Below, piece by piece: positions 23,372 through 30,656 of a DNA stretch of 38,550 bases (within the stretch, counting starts at the first letter, position 1; the number at the start of each line of letters is the position of its first letter). The stretch comes from Chloroflexi bacterium GWC2_73_18 (GTDB lineage: Bacteria > Chloroflexota > Limnocylindria > Limnocylindrales > CSP1-4), in assembly GCA_001794945.1 (NCBI GenBank), contig MGMJ01000127.1, positions 16,696-55,245 of the forward strand. The letters are read 5' to 3'. Below the pieces are notes generated by a model, which was not told the DNA's origin, did no database searches, and saw only the letters and a list, made by a program, of their open reading frames with translations. Made by a program: the position numbers and the translations under genes.

Positions 23372-23663
23372 GGGCCGGATCGTACACCATCCTGTACGCC
23401 TCGTTCAACTGCTCCTTGACACTGGCGAAGAGCCGGTCCAACGGCACCTGCAGGCGCGCCGACATCAGGACCAGCGCAGGCAGCGACGGCACGCAGCGTC
23501 CGCTCTCCACCGCCGAGACGAACGCCCTGGTCAACGGCCGCCCGAGCTCCTCCTGCGTCATCCCCCGTCTCTGCCGCAACCGTCGAAGTTCGGCGCCGAG
23601 GCTCAAGGCCAGTGGCGAGGCCGGGCCGCAGACTCGCTGTTTAGTAATACTTGACTTCACCAC
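23133..23663 (-). CDS. Small XRE-family regulator overlapping the XRE-TPR gene
   Basis: The first 95 or so residues form an XRE helix-turn-helix (SLGAELRRLRQRRGMTQEELG, RAFVSAVESGRCVPSLPALVLMSARL) and a short linker (KEQLNEAYRMVYD). The frame then continues for about 80 Arg/Pro/Ala-rich residues that overlap the next gene by 239 bp in another frame, so this tail looks non-functional or acquired by loss of a stop. The GTG at 23663 lies 6 nt after a TAGAGT hexamer. The two adjacent HTH domains may reflect duplication, or one former protein split by a frameshift; the internal promoter of the second gene argues for two genes. Confidence 0.7.
   Translation of the reverse strand: MVKSSITKQRVCGPASPLALSLGAELRRLRQRRGMTQEELGRPLTRAFVSAVESGRCVPSLPALVLMSARLQVPLDRLFASVKEQLNEAYRMVYDPAHAEDQTPPGDRRRQCAGRRVRPAVARVAAARRPDAAAPRRGAVHEGVCERPGKRPGQTVDVGAHLLRGTVGDPPEPVPG
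23379..23398 (-). promoter_or_regulatory. Leaderless -10 overlapped by a CGTACA-N6-TGTACG operator
   Basis: The minus strand has TACGAT (23384-23379) followed by 7 nt and the ATG of the XRE-TPR gene. A perfect inverted repeat, CGTACA-ccatcc-TGTACG (23381-23398), overlaps this -10. Binding there would block the promoter, so it is a good candidate site for autorepression by one of the two adjacent XRE proteins. It lies within the coding region of the upstream XRE gene. Confidence 0.6.
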
Positions 23664-23669
23664 GCCCAG

Positions 23670-23679
23670 ACTCTAGCAT
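23670..23679. promoter_or_regulatory. Second overlapping bidirectional -10 centred on CTAG
   Basis: The sequence ACTCTAGCAT gives TAGAGT on the minus strand (23675-23670), 6 nt before the XRE gene's GTG, and TAGCAT on the plus strand (23674-23679), about 80 nt before the 40-codon gene. The arrangement is the same as at 16998-17007. Confidence 0.5.
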
Positions 23680-23760
23680 CGCCGCGCAAGGTGTCGCCGG
23701 CCGGTCGACGCACCTCCGCCCGTCTCCGACCGGCAAACGGGGGGAAGAAGGAGGCCTCCG

Positions 23761-23883
23761 ATGGCGCCTCGGCTCCGTCGTTCGCTCACGATCCTGTCCG
23801 CCTGCGCTGCGGCCGCACTGATGGTCGCGGCGAGCGTCACCCTCGCGCTCGCCGGTTCCGGTCCCGGCCCGTTCCCGCGCTAG
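23761..23883 (+). CDS. 40-residue exported or membrane peptide
   Basis: This is too short for the ORF track. The ATG at 23761 is preceded by AAGGAGG with good spacing. The peptide begins MAPRLRRSLTILSACAAAAL: a basic N-terminus, then a hydrophobic core running to about residue 31, ending AGSGPGPFPR before TAG. It has all the marks of a signal peptide with an AxA-like site (ALA-GS), so the mature part would be about 8 residues, or else it is a single-span membrane peptide. It lies between divergent XRE genes and the kinase gene, where a secreted signalling peptide would make sense; a remnant of a longer gene is the alternative. Confidence 0.55.
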   Translation: MAPRLRRSLTILSACAAAALMVAASVTLALAGSGPGPFPR

Positions 23884-23941
23884 CTTGCTCGGGGACAAGC
23901 GCCCGGTCCGCCGGGTGACCTCGGGGGTCATTGATAAATAC

Positions 23942-23971
23942 TTGCTACGCTGGGCGCTCGTTCCGTATACT
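23942..23971 (+). promoter_or_regulatory. Sigma-70-like promoter of the histidine kinase gene
   Basis: TTGCTA (23942-23947) and TATACT (23966-23971) are separated by 18 bp. The predicted start near 23978 leaves about 55 nt before the GTG at 24033, which excludes the track start at 23931. Confidence 0.6.
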
Positions 23972-24032
23972 CAGGCCCTCCGGGCGTTTCCGCCAGCTCG
24001 CGGCTTGCCCGGTTCCCGGGTGGAGGGCGAGC

Positions 24033-25226
24033 GTGGAGGCACCCCTTCGGGGGGGCGGGCTGCCGCAGGTGGCCCGGGCGACAGAGCGGCGGCGATGGGG
24101 GACGCCGCCGCGCCTCGCCGGGCTGCTCGCCGGTCTGCTCGCCGGGCTACTCGCCGCCGGGGGCCTGGAAACGCTGCGACTCGCCGGACTTCCTCCGGTG
24201 GGCACCGACCCGCTCGTTCTCCTCACCGTCGCCGGGTGCACCGCCGCCGGAGGGCGCGCGTCGGGCGCATCGTGCGGCGCACCGCTCCTCCTCTACCGCG
24301 GGGCCGGCTGGCTCGGAGGGGCGGCCGCCCCCGACGGCCCGACCGCTCTGCTCCTGGTCGTCTCCTCGACCGTCCTGGTCCTGATCGTCGGCGCGCTGCG
24401 CGAGCGGGCCGACCTGGCGATGCCCCGGCTGGACCGTGAGCGAGGTGAGCGTCGGGCGCTGGAGGCACAGCTCCTGCAGGCCCAGAAGATGGGATCGCTC
24501 GGTCAGCTGACGGGCGGCATCGCCCACGAGTTCAACAACCTCCTGACCACGGTCCGGGGCCACAGCGAGCTGCTGCTGGCGGACCTGGCGGACGATGCGC
24601 GGGCGAGGGAATCGGTGCTGCAGATCCAGGCAGCCGCGGACGGCGCGACGGCCCTCAGCCGGCAGCTTCTCGCCTTCAGCCGCCCGGACTCGCTCGGGCC
24701 AGGCGCGACCCCCGTCGCGGACGTGGTGAGGTCGACCGGCCAGATGCTGTGGCCCCTGATCGGCGACGCCATCCGGCTGGAGGTCCATGCGTCACCGCCG
24801 ACGGGCCGTGTCCGGGCGATGCCGATCCAGCTGCAGCAGGTGATCCTCAACCTGGCGATCAACGCCCGCGACGCGATGCCCGATGGCGGGCGCCTCGAGC
24901 TTCGCACGTCCGACGTCGAGATCGACGCGGCGACGGCGGCAAGCGCCCCCGGGATGCGACCCGGTCGATACGTGCTCCTCGCCGTACGCGACACGGGCTG
25001 CGGCATGGACGAGGAGGTCCGGGCGCATCTCTTCGAGCCCTTCTTCACCACCAAGGCGCCGGGTCGGGGGACCGGTCTCGGGCTCTCGACCGTCTACGGT
25101 CTGGTCAAGGGGTGGGGCGGCTACATCGCCGTGGAGAGCGAACCAGGGGGCGGCTCGACGTTCCGGATCTACCTGCCGCGGATCGAGGAAGCGGCTGCCC
25201 TGGCGGAGGGACCCGGTGGCGCCTGA
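24033..25226 (+). CDS. Membrane sensor histidine kinase
   Basis: The kinase has about 397 residues from the GTG at 24033, which follows GGAGGG by 5 nt and lies downstream of the TTGCTA/TATACT promoter. The N-terminal 120 residues hold two or three hydrophobic segments, the first built from repeated LAGL units. The HisKA helix has the phospho-acceptor at about H165 (GGIAHEFNNLLTTVRGHSE). The ATPase domain has the N box NLAINARDAMP, G1 DTGCGM, F box LFEPFFTTK and G2 GRGTGLGLSTVYG. The HEFNN form is typical of NtrB/hybrid-like kinases. No response regulator gene is adjacent, and there is no periplasmic sensor domain of useful size, so the stimulus may be sensed within the membrane. Confidence 0.9.
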   Translation: MEAPLRGGGLPQVARATERRRWGTPPRLAGLLAGLLAGLLAAGGLETLRLAGLPPVGTDPLVLLTVAGCTAAGGRASGASCGAPLLLYRGAGWLGGAAAPDGPTALLLVVSSTVLVLIVGALRERADLAMPRLDRERGERRALEAQLLQAQKMGSLGQLTGGIAHEFNNLLTTVRGHSELLLADLADDARARESVLQIQAAADGATALSRQLLAFSRPDSLGPGATPVADVVRSTGQMLWPLIGDAIRLEVHASPPTGRVRAMPIQLQQVILNLAINARDAMPDGGRLELRTSDVEIDAATAASAPGMRPGRYVLLAVRDTGCGMDEEVRAHLFEPFFTTKAPGRGTGLGLSTVYGLVKGWGGYIAVESEPGGGSTFRIYLPRIEEAAALAEGPGGA

Positions 25227-25245
25227 GGGCGAGGGTCGGGCGGAT

Positions 25246-25320
25246 TGGTGAGCCGCAGAGGACTCGAACCTCTAACCAGCTGATTAAGAGTCAGCTGCTC
25301 TACCATTGAGCTAGCGGCCC
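25246..25320 (-). tRNA. trnK: tRNA-Lys(CTT)
   Basis: The minus strand folds as a full cloverleaf. The acceptor stem is GGGCCGC/GCGGCTC, the anticodon stem GCTGA/TCAGC with loop CTCTTAA (anticodon CTT), the T-loop TTCGAGT, discriminator A and an encoded CCA (25246-25248). A TAGGAT -10-like hexamer lies about 45 nt upstream (25366-25371). It is convergent with the histidine kinase gene. Confidence 0.95.
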
Positions 25321-25511
25321 ACGGGTCCCGGCCGGACCCGCCGAAGCGGCGTCCGCCGTTCCCCTATCCTAGCGCACCCGGCGCCGTCCGCCCCTTCCCG
25401 CATGGCCGGAGGTCCGCTCGGTGGGCCGCGTCGGTCCGGACGGGACGGGCCGAACGGTCCTGCCGCCGGGCCGGCGCGGGACCTTCGGCTCTCGCTGCCC
25501 CGTTCCGGCGC

Positions 25512-25548
25512 GCCTACAGTCAAGCCAGCGGTCGGTTGGGGCCGACCG
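25512..25548 (+). promoter_or_regulatory. UspA promoter -10 and leader dyad
   Basis: TACAGT (25512-25517) is a -10 candidate. Just downstream lies a perfect inverted repeat with 7-bp arms, CGGTCGG-ttgggg-CCGACCG (25529-25548), in the expected 5' leader. It may be an operator or an mRNA hairpin controlling UspA expression. Confidence 0.45.
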
Positions 25549-25569
25549 ATGGAAAGGCACGGTAGACGG

Positions 25570-25971
25570 ATGCGAAAGATCCTGCTCGCCTACGACGGCA
25601 CCCCTGAGGCCGACATCGCCCTAGACCGCGCCGCGGAGCTGGCGAAGGCGCTGACCGCCAGCGTGGGCGTGGTGAGCGTCGTCCCCTTCCACCCGGGACG
25701 GATCGGGATCGATCCCTGGGACGACACGACGGTCCACACCGAGGAGCTGCTGAAGGCACGCGAGCGGCTGACCGGCCTGGGGATCACACCCGAGCTGCAC
25801 CGGCCGGTCGGCGATCCGGCCGCCGAGATCGAGCGCCTGGCCGAGGAGCACGGCTACGACACGATCGTCGTCGGCGCCCGCGATCTCGGCGCCCTGGCCC
25901 GCGTCCTCCAGGGATCGGTCTCGGAGCACGTGGCGACCCACGCGCACGCGACGGTCGTCATCGCCCGCTGA
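25570..25971 (+). CDS. Universal stress protein (UspA family)
   Basis: This 133-residue single-domain UspA protein begins MRKILLAYDGTPEADIALDRA, with the ATP-binding motif near the C-terminus represented by VVGARDLGALARVLQGSVSEHV and THAHATVVIAR. The G-2x-G-9x-G(S/T) pattern (G-ARDL-G...GSVSEHV) suggests nucleotide binding is kept. ATG 25570 fits the family start; an in-frame ATG at 25549 would add seven residues. It is monocistronic and convergent with the CarA-like gene. The role is a general stress response. Confidence 0.9.
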   Translation: MRKILLAYDGTPEADIALDRAAELAKALTASVGVVSVVPFHPGRIGIDPWDDTTVHTEELLKARERLTGLGITPELHRPVGDPAAEIERLAEEHGYDTIVVGARDLGALARVLQGSVSEHVATHAHATVVIAR

Positions 25972-26048
25972 GGCGACGACCCCATCCCGGCGGCGGCGAA
26001 GGTCGCCCCGCGGGAGGCTGATCGGCCGTCGCGTCGGCCGTCCTGCCG

Positions 26049-26420
26049 CTAGGGCCGGCCGATCTCGCCTCGCGCGAGCGCCACGGCCACGGTGGCGTGC
26101 TGCGGCAGGCTCGCTCCTGCCGCGGTAAGGCAGCCGTAGGCCATGACACCCGACCCGGTCGGACCGACGAGGTGGCGGGTCAGTTGCTCCACGTCGACGC
26201 CCTGGAGCAGGCCGATCTCGGGGCCGTCGACGATGACCAGATCGCCGGCGATCGACACGCGGCCGGTGACGGCTCGCGGCGAGCCGACGCTCGTTCCCCG
26301 CCAGACGCTTCCGTCCTCGAGCGCCAGGAGCGCCTCGGGCGCCTCGGGCGGGGACGACCCCTCCGGCATGGAACGACCGCCGGCTCCGGTGGCCTGGCGG
26401 TCGAGCGTGCGCACGTCCAT
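26049..26420 (-). CDS. Shortened CarA N-terminal-domain-like protein
   Basis: This 123-residue protein contains ALLALEDGSVWRGTSVG (about residues 30-46), which closely resembles the opening of carbamoyl-phosphate synthase small subunit (typically LxLEDGxxFxGxxFG). About 40 residues later, GLLQGVDVEQLTRHLVGPTGSGVMAYG resembles the CarA 'GIxGIDTRALTRxLRxxGxMxG' segment. The stretch between them is some 60-70 residues shorter than in CarA, and the whole glutamine amidotransferase domain is missing. AAGGAG precedes the ATG, and a TATACT -10 lies about 60 nt upstream. It is downstream of carbamate kinase on the same strand. It could be a decayed carA fragment or a small carbamoyl-phosphate-related accessory; the resemblance was judged by eye. 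Confidence 0.6.
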   Translation of the reverse strand: MDVRTLDRQATGAGGRSMPEGSSPPEAPEALLALEDGSVWRGTSVGSPRAVTGRVSIAGDLVIVDGPEIGLLQGVDVEQLTRHLVGPTGSGVMAYGCLTAAGASLPQHATVAVALARGEIGRP

Positions 26421-26477
26421 CTTCGCTCCTTCCCGGCCTCTCCGGACCGGACTTAAAGGGTGGCGAACGTCGGCGAG

Positions 26478-26483
26478 AGTATA
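26478..26483 (-). promoter_or_regulatory. -10 element for the CarA-like gene
   Basis: The minus strand reads TATACT between the carbamate kinase stop and the CarA-like ATG. No good -35 is visible. It implies the small gene can be transcribed apart from the kinase. Confidence 0.4.
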
Positions 26484-26508
26484 GCGTTCTCGAGGCGCCG
26501 CTGGCCGG

Positions 26509-27525
26509 TCAGCTCGTGGCGGGGACGATGCGGGTTCCGTCGTTGCCGAGAAGGGCGTCGGCGAGCGCCTCGGGCGCGGTCACGATCGCCTCCCGACCGC
26601 CGTCCTCGATGAAGCGCACCGCGGCGCGGATCTTGGGACCCATCGAGCCAGGCGGGAACTGCCCCTCGTCCAGGTAGCGGCGCGCCTCGGCCAGGGTCAT
26701 GACCGCGACGTCACGTTGCGACGGCGTCCCGAAGTCGAGCGCCACCCGACGCACGCCGGTCAGCAGCATGAGCGTGTCGGCGTCCACCAGCGCGGCGAGC
26801 CGCTCGGCGGCAAGATCCTTGTCGATCACCGCCTCCACGCCGCTCAGGTGCCCGTCGGGGCCGCGAACGACCGGGATCCCTCCCCCGCCTCCTGCGATGA
26901 CGATCGTACCCGTGCCGATCAGCGCTCGGATCGCGCGCGCCTCGATCACCTCGATCGGCTGCGGCGAGGGGACGACCCGCCGCCAGCCGCGGTCGGCGTC
27001 CCTGACCACCGTCCAACCTTTCTCGGCGGCGAGCTTCTCCGCCACCTCGCGATCGTAGAACGGGCCGATCGGCTTCGTCGGGTTCTGGAAGGCGGCGTCG
27101 TTCGGGTCGACCAGCACCTGCGTCACCACGCTGGCCACGGCGGGCGGCGCCCCGCTCGCGTCGAGGAGCGAAGCGGGCAGTTCGGCGCGGGCCTGCATCA
27201 GCAGGTCGCCGAGCGTCTGCTGGATCAGGTAGCCGATCTGGCCCTGGGTCATCGCGCCGAGGACATCGAAGGGCTGATCGGCGACGCCCAGCGCCCTGCC
27301 GGCCTCCGCCTGCAGGGCGAGCGCGCCGACCTGCGGTCCGTTGCCGTGGATGATCACCAGGCGGTGGCCGGCGGCGATCAGTGGCAGGACCTCCTCGCAC
27401 ATGACGCGCACGTTGGCGAGCTGCTCGGCGTTGGTGCCGAGCTCGTTCGCCCGCGTGATGGCGTTGCCGCCGAAGGCGGCGACGATGGTCCGGCGGCCGG
27501 GCTCGCCGGCCAGCGATCCGGTCAC
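26509..27525 (-). CDS. arcC: Carbamate kinase
   Basis: This 338-residue carbamate kinase interconverts carbamoyl phosphate plus ADP with carbamate plus ATP. Family motifs are complete: VAAFGGNAI, IIHGNGPQVGALALQ, IVIAGGGGGIPVV, VIDKDLAAERLAALV, LMLLTGV and GSMGPKIRAAVRF. It starts at a GTG 94 bp after the aldehyde dehydrogenase gene, with a TATCAT hexamer at that gene's stop as a possible own promoter. In purine/allantoin fermentation a carbamate kinase takes carbamoyl phosphate from the FdrA/DUF1116/DUF2877 enzyme. All three of those genes are in the window, so a functional link across about 10 kb is reasonable. No arginine deiminase genes are seen here. Confidence 0.95.
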   Translation of the reverse strand: MTGSLAGEPGRRTIVAAFGGNAITRANELGTNAEQLANVRVMCEEVLPLIAAGHRLVIIHGNGPQVGALALQAEAGRALGVADQPFDVLGAMTQGQIGYLIQQTLGDLLMQARAELPASLLDASGAPPAVASVVTQVLVDPNDAAFQNPTKPIGPFYDREVAEKLAAEKGWTVVRDADRGWRRVVPSPQPIEVIEARAIRALIGTGTIVIAGGGGGIPVVRGPDGHLSGVEAVIDKDLAAERLAALVDADTLMLLTGVRRVALDFGTPSQRDVAVMTLAEARRYLDEGQFPPGSMGPKIRAAVRFIEDGGREAIVTAPEALADALLGNDGTRIVPATS

Positions 27526-27619
27526 GGCGACACGGAACCTCCGCTACGGGCGACGCGCGCCGGGGGTCTCCCGCGACCCGGGCTGGCAGACCGTCGCTTC
27601 CGGGGAAGGTGGAATGATA

Positions 27620-29164
27620 TCAGCCCGGGCCCGGCTGATTGTCGATCTGGGCGCGCTGGAGCCGGCCCGAGTAGTCGACGTAGATCGCCTTCCACTCCGT
27701 GAACGTGTCCAGCGCGGCGTGCCCTGCCTCCCGGTGCCCGTTGCCGGTCTGTTTCGTGCCACCGAAGGGAAGGTGCGTCTCGGCGCCGATCGTGCCCGCG
27801 TTGACGTAGACGATCCCCGTCCCGAAGTCGCGCATGGCGCGGAAGGCGAGGTTCACGTCCCGCGTGTAGATACTCGAGGAGAGGCCGTAGCGGGTCTGGT
27901 TGAGGACCATCGCCGCCTCCTCGTAGCCGTCGACGGTGATCACCGCGAGGACCGGGCCGAAGATCTCCTCCTGGGCGATCCGGGCCAGGGGCATGACGTC
28001 GCGGAAGATGGTGGGGGCGAAGAAGTGGCCGTGCTCGAGACCGGGCCGGTCGGTCGCGGGAGCGCCGCCGATGACCAGCTCGCCCTCGCCGCGCCCGACC
28101 TCGACGTAACCCGCGGCCTTGTCGAGCGCGCCCGCGTTCACGAGCGGGCCGACGTCGGTGGCGGGGTCGAGGCCGTTCCCCAGCCGAAGCCCCGCTACGC
28201 CCCGCGCGAGCCGCTCGAGGAGCGGCTCCACAACGGCGCGGTGGGCGATGACGCGGGAGCAGGCGGTGCAGCGCTGGCCGGTCGTGCCGAAGGCGCTCCA
28301 CAGGATCCCCTCGGCGGCCAGGTCGGGGTCGGCATCGTCCATGACCACGATCCCGTTCTTGCCGCCCAGCTCGAGCGAGAGCCGTTTGAAGCGCCTGGCC
28401 GCCTCGACCGCGATCGCCCGGCCGGTGGCCCCGTTGCCGGTGAAGGAGATGACGGAGACGTCCGGCGAGGCGACGATCGGCATGCCGGCCTCCTCCCCCG
28501 AGCCGGTTACCAGGTTGACCGTGCCAGGCGGGAAGCCGGCCTCCGCCATCAGCTTCACGAGCAGCGTGGCGCAGTGCGGCGCGTCGCTGGCCGGCTTGAA
28601 GACGACCGTGTTGCCGCTCACCAGCGCCGGCATCATCTTCCAGCAGGGGATGGCGATCGGGAAGTTCCACGGGGTGATGATGCCGGCCACGCCGAGCGGT
28701 TCGCGGATGCTCATCGCCCACTTGTCCGGCAGCTCGGAGGGGACCGTGTCGCCGAACATGCGGCGTCCCTCGCCGGCCATCAGGAAGGCGATGTCGATGC
28801 CCTCCTGGACGTCGCCCCGCGCCTCGGCCAGGACCTTTCCCATCTCGCGCGTCATCGCCTGCGCCAGGCGTTCCTTGTGCTCGACCAGGAGCGCGGCGAA
28901 GCGGTAGAGGACCTCGCCCCGCTTCGGCGCCGGCGTGGCGCGCCAGCCCGGGTAGGCCGTTTCAGCGGCGCGGATGGCGGCCGCCGCGTCGGCAGCGTCG
29001 CTCGCCTGGAACTCGCCGATCACGTCGCGGGTGTCCGCCGGGTTGGTGCTCCGGAAGGTGCGCCCGGTGACCGACGGGCGCCACTCGCCGTCGATGAGGT
29101 TGAGGAACGTGGGAACGGTCCCGCCCGGCTGCGCGGCGGTGGCGGGCGCGACGGTCTCGGTCAT
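27620..29164 (-). CDS. NAD(P)-dependent aldehyde dehydrogenase
   Basis: This 514-residue aldehyde dehydrogenase has the nucleotide-binding segment ITPWNFPIAIPCWKMMPAL, the general-base Glu in LSLELGGKNGIVV, the catalytic Cys in FGTTGQRCTACSRV and EEIFGPVLAV. The C-terminal HLPFGGTKQTGNGHREAG is common to semialdehyde dehydrogenases related to aminoadipate- and succinate-semialdehyde enzymes. Exact substrate cannot be told. GAGGAG precedes the ATG. It is the first gene of a set continuing with carbamate kinase and the CarA-like gene, so it may oxidise an aldehyde formed in the same nitrogen-compound pathway. Confidence 0.92.
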   Translation of the reverse strand: MTETVAPATAAQPGGTVPTFLNLIDGEWRPSVTGRTFRSTNPADTRDVIGEFQASDAADAAAAIRAAETAYPGWRATPAPKRGEVLYRFAALLVEHKERLAQAMTREMGKVLAEARGDVQEGIDIAFLMAGEGRRMFGDTVPSELPDKWAMSIREPLGVAGIITPWNFPIAIPCWKMMPALVSGNTVVFKPASDAPHCATLLVKLMAEAGFPPGTVNLVTGSGEEAGMPIVASPDVSVISFTGNGATGRAIAVEAARRFKRLSLELGGKNGIVVMDDADPDLAAEGILWSAFGTTGQRCTACSRVIAHRAVVEPLLERLARGVAGLRLGNGLDPATDVGPLVNAGALDKAAGYVEVGRGEGELVIGGAPATDRPGLEHGHFFAPTIFRDVMPLARIAQEEIFGPVLAVITVDGYEEAAMVLNQTRYGLSSSIYTRDVNLAFRAMRDFGTGIVYVNAGTIGAETHLPFGGTKQTGNGHREAGHAALDTFTEWKAIYVDYSGRLQRAQIDNQPGPG

Positions 29165-29193
29165 GGATCGGCTCCTCGGGCGGCTGGGCCGCG

Positions 29194-29199
29194 ATTCTA
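29194..29199 (-). promoter_or_regulatory. -10 element of the aldehyde dehydrogenase gene
   Basis: The minus strand reads TAGAAT about 30 nt before the ATG, giving a leader of roughly 22 nt that contains the GAGGAG ribosome-binding site. Confidence 0.45.
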
Positions 29200-29250
29200 G
29201 CCCCGCGCTGCCGTACGACCCGACTCGGCACGCCCGCCGCGCCGTGGCTC

Positions 29251-30549
29251 TCAGTCGAGCGGGACCTCACCCGGGTGCGGCACCACGGCCGGTGTCGGGC
29301 CCCCGATCTGGTGCTCGAACGAGCGGAGCGCGTGGAGCGGCGCAAGAGCGACGACGACCAGGCCGAAGGTGAGGCCGAGCAGACCGTCCATGCCCCGGAA
29401 CTCGGCGGCGAAGCCGGCGAGCGTGTTGCCGACGATCTGCCCCACCCCCAGGAAGACCGAGTAGAGGCCCATGATCGCGCCGCGGTCGTGCGGGTACGCC
29501 TCCGAGATGTCGGCCAGCAGGCCGAGCGCCGCCGGCGTCGCTCCGGCGAGCACGAAGAGGGCCACTGCGGCGACGAGCCCCATCCCCAGTGCCGCGACCG
29601 GGGGCGCCCCGAAGGTGTGATTGAGGATGAGAAGGTCGACGATGCCGGCGAGCGCCGATCCCGCGCCCAGGGTGATGATCGTCGTGCGGCGGAAGCGCCT
29701 GAACTGGTTTCCCCAGAAGATGATGCCGCCGACGAAGACGAGCATGCCGACCCCCAGCCCGGCGCTGATCTCGATCGGCGAGAAACCCTGCATCAGCAGC
29801 TGGTCCTTCGCGTACGGCGCGTCGGAGCCGCGCAGCTGGAAGACCGTCTGGAAGCTGAAGGTGCCGATCGCGGCGTTGAGGGCGATCCAGGTCGGCGCCA
29901 GCAGGAGAACATGCGAGCGCGTCAGCAGGTGGACGTAGCGGCGAGGGCCGTGGCGCTGCGCCTCCGCCCGGGGGACGGCGGCCGAGGTCGCCCGCACCCC
30001 GTACGTGTAGATCAGGTAGCTGACGCCGTAGAAGCCGGCGTTGAGGAAGAAGGCGGCCTGTCCGATCCGTTCCCACAGGACGCCCGCCGCGACGCCGCCG
30101 AGCGCCAGGCCCCCGAGCGTGGCGAGCTCGAAACGAGCCATCGCCCGGCCGCGCAGCCCCTCGTCGTCGGCGGTGGCCACCGCCAGGAAAGCCAGGATCG
30201 CCGGCACCGAGGCGGCGGTCGACGCCCCCTCCAGCAGCCGCGTGCCGAGCAGGAGCGGCAGCGACGTGGTCAGCCCGGTGACGACGACGGCGATCGCCCC
30301 GAAGGCGGGCCCGAGCTGCATCACCGGCCGCCAGCCGAGCCGGTCGCAGACGACCCCAAAGAGGGGCGAGAGAGTCAGCTCGGTGCCGTAGAAGGTGACC
30401 GCCACGAGGGCGACTTCGAGCGGGCTGACCGGCTCCCCGCCGTACCGCGGCAGGTCCTTTAGGTAGTGGACCAGCATCAGGCCGGTCAGCCCGGTCGAGA
30501 AGCGCAGCGTGAACGTCCCGACCAGGACGTTGCGGAGGGAGCGGTCCAT
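29251..30549 (-). CDS. MFS transporter
   Basis: This major facilitator superfamily protein has about 432 residues. The ATG at 30549 (MDRSLRNVLVGTFTLRFSTG) is chosen because the track extension to 30717 is Arg/Pro-rich and covers the divergent promoter. About twelve hydrophobic segments are visible. The loop 2-3 motif is LFGVVCDRLGWRPVM, a form of the MFS signature GxxxDRxGRR. The central loop (PRAEAQRHGPRRYVHLL) separates two six-helix halves. The substrate is unknown; the general sequence style is of drug or metabolite efflux. It diverges from the GGDEF gene with 107 bp between. Confidence 0.88.
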   Translation of the reverse strand: MDRSLRNVLVGTFTLRFSTGLTGLMLVHYLKDLPRYGGEPVSPLEVALVAVTFYGTELTLSPLFGVVCDRLGWRPVMQLGPAFGAIAVVVTGLTTSLPLLLGTRLLEGASTAASVPAILAFLAVATADDEGLRGRAMARFELATLGGLALGGVAAGVLWERIGQAAFFLNAGFYGVSYLIYTYGVRATSAAVPRAEAQRHGPRRYVHLLTRSHVLLLAPTWIALNAAIGTFSFQTVFQLRGSDAPYAKDQLLMQGFSPIEISAGLGVGMLVFVGGIIFWGNQFRRFRRTTIITLGAGSALAGIVDLLILNHTFGAPPVAALGMGLVAAVALFVLAGATPAALGLLADISEAYPHDRGAIMGLYSVFLGVGQIVGNTLAGFAAEFRGMDGLLGLTFGLVVVALAPLHALRSFEHQIGGPTPAVVPHPGEVPLD

Positions 30550-30656
30550 GCGAGGTCGTAGCCTAGCAGCCCGGTGCGGCGTCGTGACCGAGGTCCGGGG
30601 GCCCGCGGACCTTCGTACCGTCGCGACGGGACCATCGTCCATCCGATACTCGCCCC

